Positions 36,400 through 48,220 of a stretch of 64,000 nt of DNA are shown here, one piece after another. Origin of the DNA: Dactylellina haptotyla (taxonomy: Eukaryota > Ascomycota > Orbiliomycetes > Orbiliales > Orbiliaceae); the NCBI GenBank assembly GCA_031310005.1, contig CM062381.1, positions 1,674,001-1,738,000 of the forward strand. The letters run 5' to 3'. The notes beneath the pieces were generated by a model, which was not told where the DNA came from, made no database searches, and worked only from the letters and a program-made list of their open reading frames with translations. The position numbers and the translations under genes are program-made. The first letter of the stretch is position 1. Each line of letters opens with the position of its first letter.

Positions 36400-38014
36400 T
36401 GCTTAGTGGCAGCTGAATGGGACATTCTACTTTCATCAAAATAAGCATTTATCGACGCGCTGCCACTACATCTCGATGATTTCCCTTTGGTTCACTTGCT
36501 CGCCTTCTTAGGATCTAAAACCAACACCCAATGCCAATTACGAACCTAGACCTGGCTTTTTGGCTGAAAGATGCATCCCATATTCATCGATATTGACTTA
36601 TTGATTATTAACCCGTGTACGATAACTCTATCTTTCTATGTAACCTACAACGGGGTGGCAAAAAAATTATTATTTTGATTTTCATTTAGTTCTCTATTAT
36701 CTTTAATTTCAGGCAAGCCAGCTTCTCTGTGTAGGTCATCTACGTATCCGAACATCCTCGACAGATCTAGTTGCATTCGGAGCAAATATCCAGTATTGTT
36801 TTCTAGATTCTTGACATTATGTTTCCCGTTTTAGTCTCCTAACTTAGTATTATTACGGATAGCTATCATTTACTTTTCTTTACAGCCCGTTCATCTAACG
36901 TACGTGTCCAATATTTCTACCTTCTTATTGCAAACTACAAATTTCATAGTAAGCCCTCAAATTGAGTACAGGTCTACCGTATTGTAGTACCTATTTTGAG
37001 CTAGTTTGGATGGGAAGGTGTTAACATCAAAATCCAAATTTCCCGTGGCAAAAATCTGCCTTTATTATGTATCACTTTCTGCTTAACTAAGAAGGGGCGA
37101 CTATGTATAACTGATATTCTCAACTAATGATGGCACTGATCCATGGTGGAAGAGTTCATGGGGTTTCTTAGTCTCAATGGTGTTGACAATTCGGACTGTT
37201 CGCTTGCTAGTCCCGTTTTATCGGGCGACATATCAGGCAGGTTCGTTCAGCTTTCTACCCAAATTGGGCGACAGGCGTAACAACAACCATGCGACCAGAA
37301 ACACAAGATGACATATCCCACCGATATTCCAAGAGGATTAATCAATAGAATTCAGGCACTGCCCCGATCACCTCAGCGAGTTATCACAAACCGCATCGGC
37401 GATCTACTGTGCAGCCGTTATACGAGGCGCAAAAACTGGGGTTTGCTGTAGAGATTTATTCGAAACGAAGCGCGATGTTTCAATAGAGCTATCGATCTCC
37501 GCTGAGCTCCTTAAACACCGACCAACCTTTACAGTGATGAATAGCGATCCTTTCCCGCCTGTCACGAATATAATATTTTGATTAACTATACATATGGGTT
37601 CTTACGTAGGCTCTCAAAAAACTTTATGCTGTTCCAATGGCGCGAAGAAAATTTAAATTTGAACGGAAAGTTACGCATTCATGGTTGGAAATGTAACGGT
37701 AGACTACTTGAAGCTGACCCACAAGGATGAGATTGCATTCAATGCTCTTTCTCGTTTTAAAGGTTTAACAACGGGGTTCTTTGGCCAGATAATTTATATA
37801 TAAAATCAGCATAATTACCCCTCTCCGTTCAATTATTTTCTTCATCAAGAGACCCAAAAGCCTGGGAAATTTTTAAGGTCCTCCACGTTCGTTTAGCACC
37901 CCCAACCGGCTTCAAACTTACTATATGTTAATATCAAACGTTAAGATTCTTATAATATTATAATTCATTCACTATCATTTGGTAATACCGATAGTACTCG
38001 CTCTCACGAACAAA
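36400..38014. other. Gene-free spacer
   Basis: About 1.6 kb, AT-rich, lacking supported coding frames. It contains the promoter of the aspartic-protease-like gene at its right end, with an AT run (TTTATATATAAAATC) at about 37793. Confidence 0.45.
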
Positions 38015-39279
38015 ATGTACAAAAAGGCGGCCGTTCTTTTGTCTGCCACGCTCATGGCAGCCCGCGAAGTTCAATCTCTCCCCGCCACTTCGTCGTCGGA
38101 CTCCTACCCTGTTCCCGACTATTGCTCTTTCAAACAATCCAAGTTCCTTCCTTTCGACAATGCTGGGACAAATAAAAACTGGGCTGATGCTCCTACTCTT
38201 AAAATAAAGGTCAACAACCAGCCTCTGATCGCAACGATGGACACAGGTTCTACTGGTATCGTCATCGACGCCAAATACGGGTTTAATACAGCAGATCTAG
38301 AAAAGAACTGCGAAATTGGACATGTATTCTATACTTCATCACATTGGCTGGAAGAAGGGTACTGGTGTACGACAGACGTTGATATTGGCGGCGTAGTAAC
38401 TAGCGCTATGGCCCTTATACGAACCGGAGAAGTTTGCTGTCCTGACTTTAATGAAGCTACAGATGCGCACCGTTGTCAGAAGGCTTCCAAGTCATGTATC
38501 TGCTCCAAAACTTGTGTTTCGAAGAAGCGTGGCATTGAGATTGAAGACAACGAAGGGGAAGCGGAGCTTGCAGTGCGTCAAACAGTTGGGAAGGCATACA
38601 TGGGAGTTGGCTTCGCCCGAGGAAACCCTCCTTCTCATAATCTCTTCATGAACATTAAGTCGATTGATGGTGTGCCTGTCGATTCGACCTACCGCCACGG
38701 CTATGTCATCAACTCTACGGGTGTCTGGTTAGGTGTTACAAAGGCCAACACGGCAGGATTCAATGCTGTCAAGTTAAATTTGGGGGAGTCAGCAGCAGAC
38801 GGAAGGGATTGGGGGGAGCCACCATGCGCTGTTCAAATCAATGATGGAGTCTGGAGGGCTGGGACCTTCCTGGCAGATACTGGTATTCCGAATGCGTATG
38901 TTAGAGGAAACACCTCCCATACGGAGGGAGATAATATTACAATCGAAATCCCAGATGACTCGGGTGCTTTTGGAGAAGCGAAATTTCTCTCAGTGCCGAC
39001 GTCGAAGGCTGGGACCATAGGTACCGACAACCTAATGCAGCCTACGTGGGTAGGTACACGATCCATTGCCGGTGTCAACACGTAAGTTCGATCCAGTAGC
39101 GAAATCTATTTATGTCAGCTTAGTTATTCCAGTTGAGCTAACCCCAACGATGATTTAGTGGCCGCAAGTTTTACAATGGATATGATCTCTTCTTTGATGG
39201 GGACGGTGGATATTTTGGTCTCAGGAAGAAGGTCTGTGTGAATATGGGATCTCTTAGATTATCAAAGACTAAATTCTGA
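38015..39279 (+). CDS. Secreted pepsin-like aspartic protease-like protein
   Basis: A 395-residue protein with a probable signal peptide (MYKKAAVLLSATLMAAREVQ) and two pepsin-type active-site triplets: D76-T-G in ATMDTGSTGIVID and D288-T-G in GTFLADTGIPNAYVRG. Both catalytic aspartates are therefore present, about 210 residues apart as in A1 proteases. Exons 38015-39081 and 39159-39279 join through GTAAGT...TTTAG. Between the lobes lies a Cys-rich insert (C141-C142 to C167; seven Cys in 27 residues) that pepsins lack, followed by a dibasic site (SKKRG). A clear flap Tyr-Gly motif is not seen, and the second triplet is followed by I-P rather than S/T, so activity is uncertain. The C-terminus (GYDLFFDGDGGYFGLRKK) fits a beta-sandwich lobe. 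The upstream in-frame start at 37979 is TTG and was not used. Confidence 0.75.
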
Positions 39280-39479
39280 ATAGGATATATAGACTACCTA
39301 GTTGGCGCAATACAATACGGAAAGAGGAGAAACCCCTACGAAACCACAAAATTATCCAAGAAGAGGACATATTCTCATATAAGCACCTATAATCGGAAGG
39401 GTTTGATTTCGAGTTGACCACTAATAATGTAATTACTATATATTTACGCATCTATGTAACTACGGCTGAGAAGGCATAT

Positions 39480-41930
39480 TTATTCAGCAGCTTCACTGCC
39501 TATGATGTCTCCTAGCAATTGCACTACGTTGGCAAGAGATATTGGTAATCCGCGCCGACGTCCCCCGTACAAAACAATTAATATTAATATCGTTTTCAGT
39601 TCGCCCGCTGCAAGTATTCTCGAGACAAAATGGAGATCCATATATAAAACTTACTTGAGTATGATGAGTCAGACACATGATCAATTTAGAAAACTGGAAA
39701 GTTTTACCCGCAAAAGAATAATTTACTCCAGGATAACAGGCGATTATGCCCACAGCGCCGTAACCTGATACCGAATCAGCATCTATGGAATTTAGGCTAG
39801 TCCTAAGGCAACCATAGACCATATAAGGCCATATGAGAGCTGTGCCTTCAACTGTGATGTAAAAAAACTCAAAATTGGCTATAACTACTCTCTAGAAAGC
39901 TTGTATAGAGTATCGCTATCTCTCTTCTCTTTCTCGTTGCTTTCATATGTCCCCGAATTCCCATTCAAGTACTCGTTGCTTCGGCGAATAGTGATAACCA
40001 CCGGGTATACACCAATATACACCCTTAGATAGCACCATATTAGTTTCCTCGAAAAATCCTAGCTATCCAGGTCAATATCTTCGCGACAACCTACATGATG
40101 ACATAAAGAACCCGAAGAATATTTCTTGTGGCAATAATCGGTACCACATAGAACCCACCGCGTCTAATCGCAACTGCTTGGAACAGGCCATCGAGAATAC
40201 TTACATGTAGTGAGAGAGTTTCAATTTCAAGTATGCCAATCTAGGAAATATCCTTGCAGATTAGACTAACGCTTCCATGTGGCATCAACTGTACTTGCGC
40301 TTGCTTACAGTTAAAACCTCGAAAGCCGCCTAAACGGGGAAATTAGGCAGAATCACTTCTCCTAAATAGTCGGCCAGAGGTTACCCAGTCACACCCGTTT
40401 AGGAATATCACTACTCCAAGTCACTACCAAGTACGTCGCGCTGGGAATCTAGAAAAATGGGTTAGTCTGGAAAACCACTCGAGCACACCGAAATCCACAT
40501 TTTGGCCGGGATTCAAAAACGGGCAAAAGGCCTACAGATGCGCAAAGCAACGCCTTATCGCAACGGAAAACGCAAGGCATTCTTTGTATATTGGAAGAAG
40601 TTGATCTTTGGCAAAATCATTGAGAGTAACTATATGGCGAGACGCAGCAATATCAGGAAGCTTTCGGGTGTCCGTGTTAGCTCACATGGCCAATGATAGT
40701 AAACACATTTACACTGGCTCTCTCATGATTTTCCCACGTACCAAGTATTCCCAGCCAGTATCAGCAGGCACAAAGTCAGCGGGATGAAGTAAGAGTCTCG
40801 AAAAGTAACCTATTTCATCTTGGTTAGGCAATTGGAAAACGTCAATGTCTCACTCCACGCAACATTTTCTCCTGGTTACGAGACTGATCCTTCCCATGTT
40901 AACATCGAGCAAACTCATCCTAAAGTTGTTAAATGCGGAAACCACGTTGAAGGCCCCGGTCCACCAAGGATTCAAGCCGTTTGACAAAGTAGTCTCCGGC
41001 CTGTAGGTTGCGATCCAAGCGCTCACCGCAGCGCAAGGTAACGTCTGCCACAAGACAAAGTACAACGGAACAAGCCATAACAGCAAGTATATGGCACGGT
41101 AATCGATGCCTCCTAGGAGAAATCGTTGCTTCTGGTCTAGGTCGCCCCTGTGGGCCTTCGCATCACCGATAATCGTGCTATGGGATCGTTCCCGGGGTGC
41201 GCAGCGAATGGACGGTGGTGCAACCCAACTGCGGACGGGGCTTCAGGAGCGATAGTATCTAAATAACTCCCGGGCGTACGTACATCAGGGAGAATGGCGG
41301 TATCTGAGATGGGAACCCCAGCGGTGAGTTTCTTGCGCAAAGCATTCGATTTCAATCTATCAGCTGCCACCTGCGCAATCGTTTCTCAAACGTGAATCGG
41401 CGAATATGAACGGTCACAATTGAGACGAAAACCTGCAAAGTATGCAAGAGATTAACAAACATTTCATGAATACGGAACCCAATCTACACAAAAGTTAACA
41501 AAAAAGCATTGGTAGTTTGATTTCTGATACCCTGTACGATTGCGATCCCACATCGCGCGTGGGATGGAAGAACGGAACGGAACTTACCGAAGATCCAAGC
41601 AACAGCTGTGCGAAGAGAACGAATTGCTGAAATGTATTCAAAGTGGACAAATCGACCTACAAATTTCCCGGTGGGTAAATTAAAAAATTACATCTGAAGA
41701 AATTACGTGGAAAAGGTTTGATTACTAACAGGATTGAGTCCTACTAGTGTCATTGCGCTGACAGAGAGGAACAGTGCGTCAAAATAGTCCAACTCCCCCA
41801 GGTTATGCGCCCCCAGATGATGCCCGACACGATAAAATAGCCATGATGATAAGCAAGAAACCCGACACCTAACGAGGGGAGACGAAGCCCCGAAAAGTAG
41901 TTGGAAACGGTTGATCGCTTGAATTCCTAT
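39480..41930 (-). pseudogene. TRK1: Decayed Trk-type high-affinity potassium transporter gene
   Basis: Pieces of a fungal Trk/Ktr-like K+ transporter occur in the right order on the minus strand. From the N-terminal side they are ELDYFDALFLSVSAMTLVGL (about 41790-41730), DLSTLNTFQQFVLFAQLLLG (41655-41600), VFVSIVTVHIRRFTFEKRL (about 41430-41370), YRAIYLLLWLVPLYFVLW and WWTGAFNVVSAFNNFRMSLL (41110-40870), FIPLTLCLLILAGNT (40785-40745), GLFQAVAIRRGGFYVVPI (about 40195-40145), YIGVYPVVITIRRSNEYL (near 39980), CYPGVNYSFAGKTFQFSKL (39745-39690) and GLPISLANVVQLL (about 39540), ending at a TAA at 39480. Decay signs: a one-base frame change after FEKRL and another in the following loop, a stop in place of Trp in LAI(W)LLS at about 40627, a further stop 22 codons downstream, a pore-loop Gly changed to Arg (NNFRMSL), and a donor after DVNM reading GGAAGG. 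Introns are still visible. The N-terminal cytosolic part is not identified. Confidence 0.8.
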
Positions 41931-44055
41931 GAACCTAGTTCACGAACCAAGATGGGATAAGGCCGATTGGTTTTCGTTAGCCCAGTTTTTATGTTTTCTC
42001 CAAAAGGAACACCACATTCCGCGCCTTGAATGGCAGCTGCATGGTTCTCCCCGAACAATCAAAACAAGAAACTTGACGTGCATGTAAGTAGCATGGGGAA
42101 GCTGAAGATTCGATAGAAAAAAAAAAAAAACTTACCCAACATTCCATGTTCTCGGGATGCGAGCCGATTACTTCAACTGAATGATACAGATTGGCTTCTC
42201 TAGAGGATCCCGGGTTCGAGATCCCCTTGGTGTAGCTGTTTAATTGCTTATCTGTTGCTTTCCACACATCAGAGGCGGAGAAGCCTGTATGTTACTCCGT
42301 TCAGCTGACACTATGTGACCAAAGAACAAGAGTTATCTTAGTGCTGCTGGGTAGCACGTCCGGAGTCGAGATGTTCCAAGCCGAAAAATACCTGTTAGTT
42401 AAGTGAAGTTGAAGAGTAACAAATCAGCAGTCTAGCTGCACATGTGCAACATCGATGCATGAGACGTCCGAGGAGGTTCGCAGGGAATTACAGGGTGAAG
42501 TAGCGAGGTTTTGACGCGTGTGGAGCTTCTCTGAGGGACTTTTCTTTCCGTTACTTCTCTCTTTCCTTCTGTTCCTAGTATAAGCTTTCGCAGGAACGGA
42601 AGAAAATTCTTTCACCAGCGAAGAAGCTTCGGTTTTTCCCAGGCCTGCTGTTGAGCTACGCTTGCTGATGTTTTACTTGCAACCCTGGCCCGCAAGGTCT
42701 CATTAGTTGTGCTCAAGGGAATCGAGCCCATCTATCAACGCTCCCCGCCTATGATTGGACTCCAATTTGATCTTTAGCTACGCATCAAATCTAACCTCGC
42801 GGGTAAATTTTTTTGCATTTGCTGCACACGCCGTATTTCCTTAGCCATTTTTTGGCGGGTAAAGATATCCGTAGACTGATTTTCAAATGCAATGCGAGTT
42901 GCAGGCTATCATGCGCCTAGCTAGGCTTATCCTAGATGTGTCCTATTGCCCCCGAAGCCTAAGATGAAAGGATCTAGATTCGTTGAATATGAGGGTTTCG
43001 GCTCCCCTGCATCCCGAACCTGTAATGTCCGCAGCTGCAATCTTGCAATTGCAGATGGGTGAAACATATTTGCGTGTTGTGGTTGGCCGTTTCAACAAAC
43101 CCAACGTCTCCAAAGTTCCCAGGCGTGTTGCAATGCCGGTTGGTGGCCGGTTTGACGGTGCAGCTAAGTGAAAAGCCTGGTGCTGGCATCTATCGAATTT
43201 GAATCCAAATGGACAAGCTGGGAAGCGCTTTGGCCCTCTTGTGATTTTGTGAAAGGTGATGTTGAGTTAAAGTGAGGAGCGTCTAATCCCTCGGATAGCT
43301 ATAATACCAAGGCTCGACAAAGCCATTTCGCCCTGGGGAACCCCTGCCCTTAGCAACTATATCAGAAACCTTTTGTTTCAGGATCTTCTGATGCAAATTA
43401 TCCTCGTGGTTAATCGATCCCGCAGTTGATCGCGATTGCCGGAGGTGCGAATGCTATGAAACGAACGCCCTACTTTCGTGCATCCGATTCCCTGGAGCCC
43501 AAATCTCGGTAACTTTAGCCCAGTATTGACGTTTTTAATCATATTGAGACAATGTTTCTCCGGAACCTAAGCTGCGTATCTGCATCAACCCGTATACGGG
43601 TTAGCAAGTTTAGTATCGGCCATATACGAAAATGTCAACGGCGTTTTCAAATAGCCTTAAAGCGTCAAAGCTTCTTGCCTCGGTTTACCTTGCATGTATC
43701 TGTACCTTTGAAGCTTGTAGAGCCAATGGCTGCCTTCAGGTCACAGAATACCTGACCGCACTTTCGAATCATCTCTACCTGAGTGTTGAAAATTGAGTTT
43801 ACCAGGGTTAGCACTGGCTTTCTTTTTCCTATTCGAACGTTTGTGCCACATGGAATATATTTCCCATGCTTTAAAACAAATCTCTGCAGCCTCCCGCGTT
43901 TATGAAGGAACGGGCCAATGCAGGAGACTGACGATAAGGTTGATCATTTTTTGTAGTCATCGCCTTTGCAAATTTTATCGTCAATAAAAATGTTTACATG
44001 CATGCATGTATGTACTCGGACACTAGCAACGTGACATTGTCTTTCCTTGGGCAGT

Positions 44056-44083
44056 TGATACCACGATAGCAAAAGTGGTATCA
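44056..44083. repeat. Perfect 9-bp inverted repeat (hairpin)
   Basis: TGATACCAC and its exact reverse complement GTGGTATCA are separated by ten bases. No gene end is nearby, so a terminator role is not supported. Confidence 0.8.
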
Positions 44084-44400
44084 GAATATCGGACATCCAA
44101 GGTTCCCTGCATCCTAAATGACAGTTCTATTGTATGCATGCCGCGCTGTGAGGTAAATATCGAACTTCTATCCAGTCAACTTCGCGATACATATTTGCAA
44201 AAGCTAAACATCGTAATCGTGCACTACCGAGATCTGCTGGATGAGGGCGCCCTTCCACATTCTGATAATTCACAATGAACTTACTAGAACTCACCGATAC
44301 TTATTTTCTACAAATACTGATTGCTCGATTAATCACCCTGGAGAGTTATATCTGATACGCAATATCATGTTGTGTAACTTGTATCAATACACCAGACGTA

Positions 44401-44498
44401 GTTTCACAAGGGCGGGCTAATATTTTATAAAATTCTTAATGTGGAGGACAACTCCTGAAGCAATGGGATCAAGAGTGTCTAGACCGCCCTTGTGAGAC
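44401..44498. repeat. Imperfect terminal inverted repeats, 98-bp unit
   Basis: The 19-base arm GTTTCACAAGGGCGGGCTA at 44401 matches the reverse complement of 44480-44498 at 17 of 19 positions. The unit between is AT-rich at its centre and non-coding. It resembles a very short MITE-like or solo foldback element, but no clear target-site duplication flanks it. Confidence 0.5.
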
Positions 44499-46713
44499 AC
44501 AGTGAGGCTGCCTCGTTCCCGATTTTGGGAGATCTTCAGACCGCCCTATGCCGTGTTCAACATGCGATCTATGTGACATAAGAAACACAAAGATTTGATC
44601 TTCGTGGGTGAATGGGTTACTTTTAGGGTTGTAACACTATTCTACGTAGTACGACCCCCAGTTCTTGTCACTAATATTGCTATATCTTGCTAGCTACAGG
44701 GAACATCCGCCATGGCACAATGGACCAGTCCCAGGGTCATGATGGATATCCTCGGCCGTGTAGTACACCGATCTCGTATTGTATTTTTTCTCTTCATGGG
44801 AAACAAGAAAATCTGAAACATGCATGTTCCATAAGAGCTCCTATAATACGGGGCGAACCCGTACCCTCAGCATGTGGCGGTTCAATGGCAAAGTCTCGCC
44901 AGCTTGCAAAAAAATATGTACAGTATCTCTTTCGTCATGACAGTTCGGCATAATTAAACCTGAGATCTATCCCCTCCGCGATCTATGAAGCTCAAAAACC
45001 TCGATACTGTTGCGGCTTATTTTTCAAGTTTTATTTTCTCTCTTTCATGCTTTTTTCTTATTCCTATCACGTTTGAAGGCTATCCTGCAGAGAGATCTTC
45101 TTCTGGGACGCTTGTCATCTGATCTAGTGCGCCACAAATTTATTAGAGCCAAACAAAAGTTTCGCTATCATTTAAGCGATTAGAAAATCCAATACAGCAG
45201 AAAGGATGAACTTTACGTGGACACATCCTCCGGAGGTCGGTTAAGACCAATCCATTATGGCTGCAATCCAAGTGGTAACGTGACGAGTTTCCAATATGTC
45301 GCAGTGGAGCCGACTGCATGCCTTTGTCGTGGATAAGCTTATAAAATCTCCAAATTATAGCACCCTAGTATATGTGATATGACGTGTAACATTGTTGTGT
45401 TCTACAAAAATTAATTGGAAAGCGGAGCCGTGACAGAGTTTTTTTTTTTTTTTTTTGTATCGGGAGGGGATAGTGATAAGTGCCGGAACAAGTTGGTGTT
45501 GTTAAATCAAGTAGAGAAGAAGGTGCGGAGAAAAGCCCTCAGCTAGGTGCAATTGATTTGTTCCGAATGAGATGAGTTGCGGTTCTGTTTATACAGCGAG
45601 CTTGATCCGCGTGGATTTAGTTTGTGCGCCAGCAGGTGACGATCTTACAAAAGAAAAGGGGAAAAGTGGTGTTTTTCACAGGTGGGTACTTAGGAGGCGA
45701 TGTTATCAGACAGCAACATATGTAAGCAGGATTAGCACAAGATAGTAGAAGATGATCGTATTATCGTATCATCGAGTCAGGAGAGCGGCTAGTTCCGTCC
45801 TTGCAATAGCGAGGGATATATGATTCCATCCACCATCATTTTCACGAATAAAATTAAAATGGACCCTCATTAGACGTCGAAAAAAGTTCCCTGCGGAACC
45901 AATAAGTTTTTGTGCTGTATAGGGCGGGTGAATCTAAATACAAACGAGTTTAAAGAAAGACCAATGTGTGCTATCCACGTTCCCAAGAACTCCCAAAAGA
46001 TATATATAATCCTCATATACTATTGATACAAAGGAGTATAAGGAAACAAAAGAAGAACGATAAAAAAGAACAGGAAGAAGAAGAGGCAGGTTGGATTTTT
46101 CGTTCAAATAAAAGGCTATGCAAGGCTGTCACCAACCAACCAATTGAGTGGCGTGTGCACATACTCCGCAGCAAGTGCAAAATTGGATGGGGAAAGGGTT
46201 TAAAAAAGAACATTTTTGGGGGGCGTTGAACAAAAATTAATAGACGTGGGAACAATAAAATCAAATCCGCAGAACGCCTTGTGCAGATGAATTTGAGGAA
46301 TATTATTACCGTTAGACAAATACCGTAGAAAAGCCAGCGTTGAGGGAATGCAAACTCCATACACACAGAGTATTTAAAAGGAAGGAGTATGAAACAATGT
46401 GCGGTGTGTAAGTAACCAACTGATGATGGGCGAGGTTTCATCAGCTCAACCCAGACCAAAGGTGATAGAGACGCGTCACAAAATAACAATGGCATAAGGC
46501 GGATTTGAAGCCGGTGGGTAGTCGTATATAGAGGCCATCGGAATAATTTTAAAAAGGGAAGAAAGAAGGAAAAAAAGCCATGGTAAGAGGGGTATCTTGC
46601 AAGAAGGGAAGAACATAGGCAAGCAGAATAGCCAATGAGGATCATATGGTTCAGTTTCCGCATATGGTGACAAAGAGGCATCTGGGGGTATGGCGAGCCG
46701 TGGCTAAATATTA

Positions 46714-48220
46714 TCAAGGACGTCGGGCAATCCAGATGTGCCTAAGATAAAGCTGGTCAGTATCACCGATACTCTCGTGTCGTACTAGTAGGGAGCTTAC
46801 ATATTGTTGTAGGCGTGGACTTTCTTGCTGAGCATTTCTTTCTTGACAGGCCCAAGAAAGCCATTTATTTGCTCCAAGTCCCAGCCGTTTATGCGATTGA
46901 AGGGCGCAATGCAAAGAGATTCGAGGCCCTCCGACATAGCCAGTGTATACCAAGATCCGATCATTTTGAGATGAGGATCACTTGACCATGGACTATATGG
47001 TACCTGGATGATGACTTCTCGGATGTCGGTGAAACCAGCATCCGCAAGCATTTTGCCGGTCTTGTGCGAATAACGAAGGGGCTTCCCGGATCTTTCAGTG
47101 GCGTCTGCCAGATACTGATACCATTTTACAAGATTGGAATCCGGCGCCATGGTTCCATCGTCACATCTGGGCTCATAGTCTATTTCAACTTGTTCAAACC
47201 ACCCGTAACCTGGCTTGAGATGCCTTTGGATTTTGTTAGAGCCGTTTGGTTAAATATGGCTGGGCATGCAAGGGACTTACTGTAAGACATTCCGATATAA
47301 GGTTGGCCAACTCGAGACGCTACCGACTCCATTTCGCATGTGTATCAGGTCGAAGGAACTCTGGCCCAGTGTCCATGTGCTTTCGAAGTCGCAAATCCGT
47401 ATTTGGAGATTCCTTGGTATCCTAGTTGCCCATTTTATTAATTCCTGATCCACAAGTGTATGATATTCTAATTCGCCTTACCATTTTGGCTGTATGGGAG
47501 AAAGGTCAGTTCCAATGACTTCGGCATCCGGATATGCACTAGAAGGCGCGCGTTGTCAGCGGTATTCAACACATTAGAATTCTGCTTCGGAAGCGTACTC
47601 TGCCACATCGATAGACCAGATTCCCGTGCCCGTTCCTAAATCGAGGATTCTGGTGCTACTTGAAACATTGATAGGGGCACGATGTAGTTCGTTTCGACGG
47701 GAGACCAAGTATAGTTTATGCAATATATCTAATCGATCTTGTTCCTTCTATAGATATTCCGAAAACAATAACTATTGTCAGTCAGGTGTTCTACACAACA
47801 CAGTATCCAATCAGTTCACAGCTCTTACCTCATCGTTTGGATACATGTATGCGCCCGCACGGTACCCGTGGTATCTGCGATTTAGTTCGTAGTGGAACGG
47901 TTCGGTTCTGTGAACAAATACTCAAAGAATTAGCAAACAGCTATCACCTGGGCGAATACTACGGCACAAGAACTTCAACTTATCGTTCAGTTCTTGTTAT
48001 TGGTATGAACATACTGGCTGTGTATCGTCATGTTTTCTTGTCTATTCCCATTCAGACGAGGCTCGGAGCTCCTATTTGCTGGGAACGAAGGTGGAGGTGG
48101 TGGCGGAGGAGCAGAGTACCCGCTCAGGGGATGCCGTGAGTTCGCCAATGCGGATGCTCCTCGTTGCTCCTGCAAAGAACCAGACGGTTGTCGCTGGGAG
48201 TATGGGTAGACTTCTGTCAT
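46714..48220 (-). CDS. LaeA-like SAM-dependent methyltransferase
   Basis: A 360-residue methyltransferase of the large fungal LaeA/TAM family, some members of which act in the nucleus as regulators of secondary metabolism. Seven exons keep one frame (1083 nt): 48220-48015, 47907-47829, 47747-47599, 47538-47482, 47421-47281, 47223-46801 and 46741-46714. The N-terminus is disordered with a seven-proline run. It is followed by [20 protein letters not shown], then motif [20 protein letters not shown] (DLGTGTG at 131-137), [36 protein letters not shown] and [18 protein letters not shown]. The C-terminus HIWIARRP matches the family. The 57-bp sixth intron (GTAAGT, CTAAC branch site) ends in CCAAAG, so its acceptor is AAG; no YAG position keeps the frame. 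Whether it regulates genes or methylates a metabolite cannot be told. Confidence 0.88.

Larger units (their letters stand above)
41931..46713. other. Long gene-free stretch
   Basis: About 4.8 kb between the Trk pseudogene and the LaeA-like gene. Only short open frames occur, none with a recognised domain. It contains hairpins at 44056-44083 and 44860-44876, an imperfect 98-bp inverted-repeat structure at 44401-44498, an A run at about 42117-42130 and an 18-base T run at 45439-45456. The right end (about 46000-46710) is the T-rich 3' region of the LaeA-like gene when read on the minus strand. Confidence 0.45.

Noticed and set aside
42170-42240. T-loop-like string GGTTCGAGATCCC
   Set aside because: The flanking bases form a GGATC/GATCC palindrome rather than a T stem, and no cloverleaf can be drawn.
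46013-46717. A 234-codon minus-strand frame directly after the LaeA-like gene
   Set aside because: It begins at a TTG overlapping the methyltransferase stop codon and runs through T-rich 3' UTR; the hydrophobic product reflects base composition.
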